Shown: positions 24,701 through 36,700 of the stretch, piece by piece
Layout: every line of letters starts with the position of its first letter
Position numbering within the stretch: the first letter of the stretch is position 1
Assembly: GCA_014607495.2 (NCBI GenBank)
Contig: CP053153.1
Location: forward strand, 8,556,001 to 8,620,000
Direction of reading: 5' to 3'
DNA from: Carposina sasakii
Taxonomy: Eukaryota > Arthropoda > Insecta > Lepidoptera > Carposinidae
Length of the DNA stretch: 64,000 nt
Made by a program: the position numbers and the translations under genes
The notes under the pieces: generated by a model
Seen by the model: the letters and a program-made list of their open reading frames with translations, nothing else
Databases searched by the model: none
Told to the model about the DNA's origin: nothing

Positions 24701-27700
24701 CCAGTATTCAGCGAAACCTACTACACCGGTCGCTACACTGAATCTGAGCTAATAGAACTAGATCAAACAATTTATTTGTCCCAAGGCTTCGATGAAGATG
24801 TATCGTTTGCTGTTGAAGGAGGTAATTATCACTTAGCAGTCAATTTATTATGTATATTATACATAAGCAATTGGTAACTTCTCTACGTTTTTTATGTATT
24901 TTCAGACGACTCGCAGTACTTTACTGTCGCTCAGGATGGTAACTCGATAACATTCGATCTGTCAAGTCCTATACCACCAGGAGTAGTGACAAATAACCAA
25001 CAATTAATTTTCGTCCTGACCGCAACATCAGGAACGGTCACTGCACGAGCAACAATAGTTATTCTACTGACAGATGGTATGGTTTAATTTCTTTGGCTTT
25101 GAATATCAGCAACTCCCATAATCTCTACAAATTACTAACTAGGTAATTACAATTTATCCACTATATTTCAGAATACACGGACACAACAACTCTAGCATTT
25201 GACCGCATCAACTATGTGGGATCCATAGACAACGAGGATTTAGTAATACAACCAATTACTTTGACTGAAGGATTTTCAGATGCTGTAACTTTCAACTTGC
25301 TCGGAGGTGAGAAACCGTCGAAGTATTTAAAAATAGTTAACTAGGCGCTTAATAAAACATAATATTTTGTCGAAGCTAAAAAAATTTGACGATTTTTTTT
25401 TGTTCGGTTAACATGTAAGTACCAACATTTTCGAAACACATTTAACAAAGTCTGAATATAAATGTTTTCGTTTGTTAAACTAAATATTAGACATTGGCGA
25501 CTATAAACTGATATGTGGGCATTTATTTCTATGTTACGTTTACAGAATATCAATCCTACTTCAACGTTGTATGGAACACTGAGGGCGTTGTAACATTAAG
25601 TCTAAACAGTGCCATTCCCGATGACGCCTTGCCATCGAATGGTTTGATTGTACTGGAATTGCAAGCCTCCGCTGCTGGAACTGTTCCCACGTATGCCACA
25701 ATTGTTTTGGAGGTGAGGAGAGCAGACAGTGAGAATGATGTAGTGACTCCAGTATTCAGCGAAACCTACTACACCGGTCGCTACACTGAATCTGAGCTAA
25801 TAGAACTAGATCAAACAATTTATTTGTCCCAAGGCTTCGATGAAGATGTATCGTTTGCTGTTGAAGGAGGTAATTATCACTTAGCAGTCAATTTAATATG
25901 TATATGTAATACATAAGCAATTGGTAACTTCTCTACGTTTTTTATGTATTTTCAGACGACTCGCAGTACTTTACTGTCGCTCAGGATGGTAACTCGATAA
26001 CATTCGATCTGTCAAGTCCTATACCACCAGGAGTAGTGACAAATAACCAACAATTAATTTTCGTCCTGACCGCAACATCAGGAACGGTCACTGCACGAGC
26101 AACAATAGTTATTCTACTGACAGATGGTATGATTTAATTTCTTTGGCTTTGAATATCAGCAACTCCCATAATCTCTGCAAATTACTAACTAGGTAATTAC
26201 AATTTATCCACTATATTTCAGAATACACGGACACAACAACTCTAGCATTTGACCGCATCAACTATGTGGGATCCATAGACAACGAGGATTTAGTAATACA
26301 ACCAATTACTTTGACTGGAGGATTTTCAGATGCTGTAACTTTCAACTTGCTCGGAGGTGAGAAACCGTCGAAGTATTTAAAAATAGTTAACTAGGCACTT
26401 AATAAAACATAATATTTTGTCGAAGCTAAAAAAATTTGACGATTTTTTTTTGTTCGGTTAACATGTAAGTACCAACATTTTCGAAACACATTTAACAAAG
26501 TCTGAATATAAATGTTTTCGTTTGTTAAACTAAATATTAGACATTGGCGACTATAAACTGATATGTGGGCATTTATTTCTATGTTACGTTTACAGAATAT
26601 CAATCCTACTTCAACGTTGTATGGAACACTGAGGGCGTTGTAACATTAAGTCTAAACAGTGCCATTCCCGATGATGCCTTGCCATCGAATGGTTTGATTG
26701 TACTGGAATTGCAAGCCTCCGCTGCTGGAACTGTTCCCACGTATGCCACAATTGTTTTTGAGGTGAAGAGAGCAGACAGTGAGGACGATGTAGTGACTCC
26801 AGTATTCAGCGAAACCTACTACACCGGTCGCTACACTGAATCTGAGCTAATAGAACTAGATCAAACAATTTATTTGTCCCAAGGCTTCGATGAAGATGTA
26901 TCGTTTGCTGTTGAAGGAGGTAATTATCACTTAGCAATCAATTTAATATGTATATGTAGTACATAAGCAATTGGTAACTTTTCTACGTTTTTTATGTATT
27001 TTCAGACGACTCGCAGTACTTTACTGTCGCTCAGGATGGTAACTCGATAACATTCGATCTGTCAAGTCCTATACCACCAGGAGTAGTGACAAATAACCAA
27101 CAATTAATTTTCGTCCTGACCGCAACATCAGGAACGGTCACTGCACGAGCAACAATAGTTATTCTACTGACAGATGGTATGATTTAATTTCTTTGGATTT
27201 GAATATCAGCAACTCCCATAATTTCTACAAATTACTAACCAGGTAATTACAATTCATCCACTATATTTCAGAATACACGGACACAACAACTCTAGCATTT
27301 GACCGCATCAACTATGTGGGATCCGTAGACAACGAGGATTTAGTAATACAACCAATTACTTTGACTGAAGGATTTTCAGATGCTGTAACTTTCAACTTGC
27401 TCGGAGGTGAGAAACCGTCGAAGTATTTAAAAATAGTTAACTAGGCACTTAATAAAACATAATATTTTGTCGAAGCTGAAAAAATATTACGATTTTTTTT
27501 TGTTCGGTTAACATGTAAGTACCAACATTTTCGAAACACATTTAACACAGTCTGAATAAAAAAGTTTTCGTTTGTTTAACTAAATAAAGGCATTGGCGAC
27601 TATAAACAAATATGTGGGCATTTATTTCTATGTTACGTTCACAGAATATCAATCCTACTTCAACGTTGTGTGGAACACTGAGGGCGTGGTAACATTAAGT

Positions 27701-30700
27701 CTAAACAGTGCCATTCCCGATGATGCCTTGCCATCGAATGGTTTGATTGTACTGGAATTGCAAGCCTCCGCTGCTGGAACTGTTCCCACGTATGCCACAA
27801 TTGTTTTTGAGGTGAGGAGAGCAGACAGTGAGGACGATGTAGTGACTCCAGTATTCAGCGAAACCTACTACACCGGTCGCTACACTGAATCTGAGCTAAT
27901 AGAACTAGATCAAACAATTTATTTGTCCCAAGGCTTCCATGAAGATGTATCGTTTGCTGTTGAAGGAGGTAATTATCACTTAGCAGTCAATTTAATATGT
28001 ATGTGTAGTACATAAGCAATTGGTAACTTCTCTACGTTTTTTATGTATTTTCAGATGACTCGCAGTACTTTACTGTCGCTCAGGATGGTAACTCGATAAC
28101 ATTCGATCTGTCAAGTCCTATACCACCAGGAGTAGTGACAAATAACCAACAATTAATTTTCGTCCTGACCGCAACATCAGGAACGGTCACTGCACGAGCA
28201 ACAATAGTTATTCTACTGACAGATGGTATGATTTAATTTCTTTGGATTTGAATATCAGCAACTCCCATAATTTCTACAAATTACTAACCAGGTAATTACA
28301 ATTCATCCACTATATTTCAGAATACACGGACACAACAACTCTAGCATTTGACCGCATCAACTATGTGGGATCCGTAGACAACGAGGATTTAGTAATACAA
28401 CCAATTACTTTGACTGAAGGATTTTCAGATGCTGTAACTTTCAACTTGCTCGGAGGTGAGAAACCGTCGAAGCATTTAAAAATAGTTAACTAGGCACTTA
28501 ATAAAACATAATATTTTGTCGAAGCTGAAAAAATATTACGATTTTTTTTTGTTCGGTTAACATGTAAGTACCAACATTTTCGAAACACATTTAACACAGT
28601 CTGAATAAAAAAGTTTTCGTTTGTTAAACTAAATATAGGCATTGGCGACTATAAACAAATATGTGGGCATTTATTTCTATGTTACGTTCACAGAATATCA
28701 ATCCTACTTCAACGTTGTGTGGAACACTGAGGGCGTGGTAACATTAAGTCTAAACAGTGCCATTCCCGATGATGCCTTGCCATCGAATGGTTTGATTGTA
28801 CTGGAATTGCAAGCCTCCGCTGCTGGAACTGTTCCCACGTATGCCACAATTGTTTTTGAGGTGAGGAGAGCAGACAGTGAGGACGATGTAGTGACTCCAG
28901 TATTCAGCGAAACCTACTACACCGGTCGCTACACTGAATCTGAGCTAATAGAACTAGATCAAACAATTTATTTGTCCCAAGGCTTCCATGAAGATGTATC
29001 GTTTGCTGTTGAAGGAGGTAATTATCACTTAGCAGTCAATTTAATATGTATGTGTAGTACATAAGCAATTGGTAACTTCTCTACGTTTTTTATGTATTTT
29101 CAGATGACTCGCAGTACTTTACTGTCGCTCAGGATGGTAAGTCGATAACATTCGATCTGTCAAGTCCTATACCACCAGGAGTAGTGACAAATAACCAACA
29201 ATTAATTTTTGTCCTGACCGCAACATCAGGAACGGTCACTGCACGAGCAACAATAGTTATTCTACTGACAGATGGTATGATTTAATTTCTTTGGATTTGA
29301 ATATCAGCAACTCCCATAATTTCTACAAATTACTAACCAGGTAATTACAATTCATCCACTATATTTCAGAATACACGGACACAACAACTCTAGCATTTGA
29401 CCGCATCAACTATGTGGGATCCGTAGACAACGAGGATTTAGTAATACAACCAATTACTTTGACTGAAGGATTTTCAGATGCTGTAACTTTCAACTTGCTC
29501 GGAGGTGAGAAACCGTCGAAGTATTTAAAAATAGTTAACTAGGCACTTAATAAAACATAATATTTTGTCGAAGCTGAAAAAATATTACGATTTTTTTTTG
29601 TTCGGTTAACATGTAAGTACCAACATTTTCGAAACACATTTAACACAGTCTGAATAAAAAAGTTTTCGTTTGTTAAACTAAATATAGGCATTGGCGACTA
29701 TAAACAAATATGTGGGCATTTATTTCTATGTTACGTTCACAGAATATCAATCCTACTTCAACGTTGTGTGGAACACTGAGGGCGTGGTAACATTAAGTCT
29801 AAACAGTGCCATTCCCGATGATGCCTTGCCATCGAATGGTTTGATTGTACTGGAATTGCAAGCCTCCGCTGCTGGAACTGTTCCCACGTATGCCACAATT
29901 GTTTTTGAGGTGAGGAGAGCAGACAGTGAGGACGATGTAGTGACTCCAGTATTCAGCGAAACCTACTACACCGGTCGCTACACTGAATCTGAGCTAATAG
30001 AACTTGATCAGACAATTTATTTATCTCAAGGCTTCGATGAAGATGTAGCTTTTGGTGTTGAAGGAGGTAAATTATCACTTAGCAGTCTATTTTATCTATG
30101 ATTTTTAACCATTACAGATTTTGTGAGATCAGTTTATGAATCTCTACATTTTTTATTCGTTTTCAGATAACTCGGAGTACTTTTCTGTCGCTCAAGATGG
30201 TAACTCGATAACATTCGATCTGTCAAGTCCTATACCACCAGGAGTAGTGACGAATAACCAACAATTAATTTTCGTCCTGACTGCAACATCAGGATCGGTC
30301 ACTGCGCGAGCAACAATAATCATCCTGCTAACAAACGGTAAACTTAAATTTGTTTATTCATTTATTGACAGTTATTCTCTTTCAGTATATTTAAATTAAT
30401 TTGCAGTATCTTATCACGCAAAACATGTAATCCCAAGATTACAGTATCGATAACTTTGTCAACTACTTACCTATACCTACAACATACATCAAGTCGCCAT
30501 TTCTATTTTACTTTTGACTTCCACAGGATTTTCCCGTTTGATTTTATATTATTTTTAGGTTTTTAATCTCTTTGTGGTTTTCATTCATTAGGGCTTTAAT
30601 TATGTAGTTTTAAGTTTAATTTTAAGGATCTGAATTTTTTATTGTAAGCTATTAATATCAACACATTTATTTTTCAGGTGAATCGGAATTAAATCTTGAA

Positions 30701-33700
30701 GAATTTGACAAAATTATTTACGAGGGTATTATTCAAGTTGATGCTGTAAGCCACGAAATAATTACTTTATTAAGATATACCGGTGATTCTATTTATATAG
30801 AAGGAGGTAAGACATAGTTTTTTCCAAGAATTATAAGTTTTTCATAAATTTAATGTATGTATAATGTAGATGTGTATGGATGGTGTGACGTGTAATATTT
30901 TTGGAAAATTGGTAAATTTAATAACATTTTTTTTTCACAGTGTACTCTGAATTATTCACGGCGTCAATTGCTGATAATACGGTGACCGTGACTGCAGCTG
31001 GATCACTGGCATTCCCAGAAGGAATAAGCTTTGCCATCCTTGTACTTCAAGCTGGTGAAGCTAGCTCTGTTCTTGTCCTGAACATTGTAGATACAGGTAG
31101 TGCACAACTTTAATTTAAAATATCATATAGATATGTTTTTATTTCTTTGGGTCGATCTTGCCAATGGTCTAATAGCTTATCTGAATGATAAAGTTTATTC
31201 TGTCTCTATTTCGTTCAAGTTTTAGGGAAAGACAGCATCAAATTTATTATTCATTTTGGCTATCGAAAAATCGGTCCTTAAAATATTTTTTACCGTAATA
31301 GAGTGTAAGAATCTTTATTATTTAGTATTCTTTCAGTCTAAGCTAGTATTTTCTGGAACATTATAATAATTTACTAAACATAATTTATTATTTCTAGACA
31401 CTCCTGTCCTGCCAAGTGTTACCTTTAGCTCCCCGTTATACGTTCTCAACGTAGATACAGTCCAGACTGGAGTAGTTGGACAAGTGCAGGCTGTGGCTGA
31501 CAACGGGGAATCTGTCACATATTCGCTGGATATAAATGATGGTATGTTTCATGCTTTATATAAAACTCCATCGCAAGATAGCCGTAGCTCTTCCCTTACT
31601 GAGTGTTGTGTTGTTATAGACTTACATACAACGCACTGCCGAAACTTTTGGATGCATGAATCTGAACTATTACTCGCATGGTTTAGTAGCTCTTCAGCTT
31701 TTTTAATATGAAGCGTTAAAAATTTTCAAAGTTATCAACAAGGTTCATTTCTCGCGTGCATTTCTTCTTATACAAAAAGAAATATCTACACCTACTACAT
31801 ATAATATTAAACGCCTTTTTTAAACTAATGAGCAATATTATACCTCCTTATCATGCTATTTGTAATAATGAAATGAGAAACCAGAAACAGTTAATCTAAG
31901 ACCAGAAACGACATTTTAAAAAATATGTCATAATGTAGGTATTTTAATTAGGTAGGTAGGTATCCTATAAAATCTAATAATAAGGAAGTAGTAGATATAT
32001 GACGGATTACATTGATTACGACTAGTTGATAAGAATAAATGATAGCATCTAACATAATATTTCATTCAAATGAATAAATATAACTTGCAACGTAATTACC
32101 GATCTCTAGATCAGTGATTCCCAAAGTGGTCCATGTGGACCCCCAGGGGTCCACAGGAGACTCGATGGAGTGGCGTGAAAAAAAGGTGTAGGCCTGTAAC
32201 GGATCCACCAGAACCAGTTCAATTTTGAAAGGGGTATATGAAAAAACAAGTTTGGAAACCCCTGCTCTAGATGAATATGTCGCAGGCATATTGTACTATA
32301 ATACCTACCTACGTGGTATTTCAAAAACTTCCAGTCCAGCAATTTGATGGTAGCTCCTGCGACACTCGCTTCAGTAGCTTGACTTGTGCACTTTTAACAT
32401 AACCTAAGCTAATTAATAAAGCGGACAATGTGCTAGAAGAGTATCTCCCTCAAAAACGCATACTATTCAAAATGCCTAGCGCTTTTATAATACGACGTGT
32501 TATTTGATGTGCCTTATGTACATAATTTAATTATATACACGACTGTGTTCCAAAAATGGGGTAGCTTGAACTGCAGGATCACGAGGGATATCCTACGGCC
32601 ATATTATATAACCTATATACCTATATATTAAGTATTAAGATTGGAAGTCCATGTTAATTATAATAAACACTTAGGTACATAGCGGTCACTAAAAGTTTCA
32701 AATCTTATTTTTTTCAGAGCATCTTCAGGAACGCGTCTCAGTTAATAATGAAGGTGAAATACATCTATCTGCACCAGCCAATATTGGAGAATTTAGTTTC
32801 CAAGTTCGAGCTACTACAGTTTTCACTCAAGTCACGGCCACCGCAACAGTAAGCAATGTCTATTTCATGTTATGCGAATTTTCATGAAGCTAAGAGCCTC
32901 GTTCACTACCTCCAAATAAAATGTCGAGTAAAGTATTCGTCAAAAAAATACTCTTTTTTAGTTTCAGTTTCATGTATGGGATGCACCCCTTTTATTTTTT
33001 TAAAATTAATTGTAAAGCGGTTCACAGAATACATCTACCGACCAAGTGTCAGACATGACGAAACTGTAAGGGCTCCGTTTTTTGCTATTTGGCTACGGAG
33101 CCCTAATAAGACAGGCGGGGTCACAATAGTTGAATATGATGAAGCCAAAGTCAACGAATAATGATATAGAGACGATGATAGGGATTAAAGTTACCTACAA
33201 AAAAATCTCGATCTTGAAGATAAATTACCTCAAACTACTCCATAACTGAAATAATATCTTTATTGAAGAATTTTGTTTGCCTTCGGCACAGTGCCAAAAC
33301 TTTACGGTTGATAACTTAGGGCGGCAGCGCTGAAGTCCGTAAACCATAAAACCATTTTGTTTCGTCTGTTATACTATTGTGTTTCATAAGCAAAAACTTG
33401 ATTACATGTTGATTATTGTTGATGTTATAGGTATATAATATGATAATATACCCAAGCTAAGCATTATTTTATAATCATATTGTACATAATTGTACGGGCA
33501 ATGACCGCACAGGCTTTTAGTACGCGTCAGCACAGAGCGCGCAATAAATACTATTGTTTTCTTATATTTTTATGCATTCTATTACATCGGATAGATCAGC
33601 ATCCAACTTTCACTATAAGTTGTAACTATAACTAAATATATAACGGTTTTACTTAAACGTCCTTTCAACTACTACTACCAACAACAAGTCAACAAATATT

Positions 33701-36700
33701 TAATGATCAAACGAACTTACCTGTACGTGAAGTTCTATCATAATTATATGAGCAGCTTCATTCGACGCGATTAGGTTTACATATTGTAGCTATGCTCCTA
33801 CACTTTAGCTTCGCACGGATTTTTAAAGAATAAATAAAAATAAAAGCACTATTTGACCCAATGCCGCCCGGTGAATACCGCTATTTTCATACTCATTTTG
33901 CTGAACGTACCTCTAAACTTATTTCACGTACATCGGGTGGGGTAATATTTGGATTAAGTCCTATTATATATAAGTCATATTAAAATAAGGGTTGGGTTAT
34001 TATTAATCGCGTCGAATGAAGCTGCTCATATAATTATGATCGAACTTCACGTACAGGTAAGTTCGTTTGATCATTAATTATATTTTACAGCTTCATTCTT
34101 AGCGATTAGGTTTACATATTGTAGAATGTTTAGAGCTTAAGTGAAATAAGCAATGTTTTACTATTGACAGTAATAACCTTTAATATATAAATACATTCTT
34201 GGGAAATAATCAATAAATCATATACCATAAATCACAAATTTTGATCTTATCTTATGTAGATTACTTAATCATCTACATGTATAGAAAGTATTGCATTTGC
34301 AAATTCGTTGGAATCATAGACAATTTCTCTATTATAAAATTTTGCAAATACACTCGAGGAACTTGTCCACCCAGCTGTATTTCTAATTACTTCGAGGTTG
34401 ACACCAGTTCTATTAGCTGACGAGGTGGCCGCGTGACGAGTACTGTGACCACTAAACACGGATATGTCCAAACCACTGTTTTGAAGATTTTCTTTTATCC
34501 ATTTACTAAGTGTTTGAGAAGAAACCCTTGAAAATGGTTTTCTGTGACTAATAAATAAATATTGTGAATCACCAATGCGTAAATTTTTTGTCTTTTCTAA
34601 ATATGTGACCAAACATTGAGCAGGACATATTTCAGGCTTAATGTTATAAAACGGTAGCTTCAATACTGGTTGGACTGAGTTTACTCTTGAGGTCTTTATC
34701 AATTCATCAATTTTAATTATAATTTCAGTATTGTATATCTTAATATTAGCAAGCTTTATTAAAGAAAAGGTTTGTACTCGATGCGCAGTCACTAGCGCCA
34801 ATAAAGTAATTATTTTCTTGGAGAGAGTTTTCAAATCAAGATTAGTATTAGGCCACATTTGTGACAAATAATTTAAAACAATGGCTGGATCCCAAGTCAG
34901 ATTATATCTTGGAACCGGTGGTCTTAATTTGAAAACGCCCTTCATGAACCGTTTAACATCGTTGTCATAAATAGGTCCATCAATTATCAATGCCAAAGCT
35001 GATTTATACGAATTTACAGTACCATATTTTGCTCAAATATGTTTGACAAAAAATGTATTACCTCCGAAACTGATGGTTGCAAGAAATTTAAGTTATGTAT
35101 GTTTTGTAACATCTTTAGTATTAATGCAAATGGAGGAAATGCGTAAAATAATAGGTTAGACCAGGAAAATGTGAATGCATCTACAGCCCAGGCCTCTGGA
35201 TCCGGTTTCCAAGAAACATATTTATTACATTTAGCATTACATCTACTTGCAAATAAATCTATTTTAGGAACACCAAAGCTATGTACAATATGATAATATG
35301 CATAGTTATTTAATTCCCATTCTATATCTACAAATCTTTTACGTGATAAGACGTCAGCTTCATAATTATCCTTCGTATTAATGTAAGAAGCAAAAACAAC
35401 AATTTTACGCTTTTTACACAATTTCCAGATATTTTTAGTAATTTTATCAAGATGTGGGTATTGAACACTACCCATTCTATTAATACAAGAAATTGCCGTC
35501 ACATTATCTATACGCATTAAAATCTCACAATCATGCACACCCTGTGTAAACATTTTTAACGCACCTTTTAATTCTAAGACATTTATATGCATTTGTTTTT
35601 CATCTACCTTCCAATAGCCATAAGATTTGTTATTGTTGCAGTGAGCACCCCAGCCGGTGGTTGAGGCATCTGAATATATTTCTAATTTGAAATCGTTAAA
35701 TCTAAAAGGATTACTACCTGTATCTATGTTAGATAACCACCAGTTAATATCATCTTCAAAGGTATTAGGTAGATCTATAATCTGGTCATAACTTTGTTTA
35801 TTTAGTAAACATAAATATTTGTGTCTTTCAAACTCCTTGGTGTACATCCATGCATACTGTATTGCGGGACAAGCTGATATTAACAGACCAATTATCTTTG
35901 CAAAATCACGCAATTTCAATCTTTTTAATACTTTTAATTTTAATAGAGCATCCTTAATTTTTACTCTTTTTTAGCAACATGTTTTTTGAATCAAATAAAA
36001 ATCCTAAGAATCTACATTCCATTTTTGGAACTAAACAACTTTTATCTAGATTAATCATAAAACCTAACCGATCAAATAGGTTTTTAGTTTCCATAATGTT
36101 ATGTTCACATTCGGTGTAAGTCCGACCAATGCAAAGTAAATCGTCTAAATACGAAACTGAAATTAAGTTACGGGATCTTAAATATTCGACCACTGGCTTT
36201 AAGATCTTAGTGAAAACGTAAGGCGCAGTCGATAAACCAAACGGTAGACAGTTAAATTTATACAGAATATTATTAAACTTAAATTTTAGGTACTTTTTAT
36301 ATGTGTCACAAATTGGTACAAAAAAATAAGAGTCTTTTAAATCTATTGTTGCCATATAACAATATTTTGTTATAAGTTTAGATGCAGTACGATAATCCTC
36401 CATTTTAAAATGAGAGGTGCAAACAAACTTATTCAAAGGTTTAAGGTTAAGTATAAATCTACAGTCACCGTTTGGTTTAGGAACAAGAAATATACTTGAC
36501 AAAAACTCGCCTTCTTCATGACAACATTCAGAAATGGCGCCTATTTTTAATAAAGAATTTATAGATTTGTAATACTGATCAAATTCACATTTCGATTTCG
36601 GAACTGTAGCTGGATAAAAAGATTGTTCTGGTTTTGAAGCAAAAGGGATTTTATAACCCCTAACCCACGATAGAATTGTAGGGTCATCAGTAATTTGTGC

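Noticed and set aside
25341..26603. Two identical 70-codon reverse-strand ORFs (25341-25553 and 26391-26603)
   Set aside because: They lie in the duplicated C-A introns and are identical only because the introns were copied; no domain or start context.
22262..30337. Regularly spaced near-identical repeats, CRISPR-like at first glance
   Set aside because: Period is about 1,050 bp, the repeats are coding exons with GT-AG introns, and the genome is eukaryotic.
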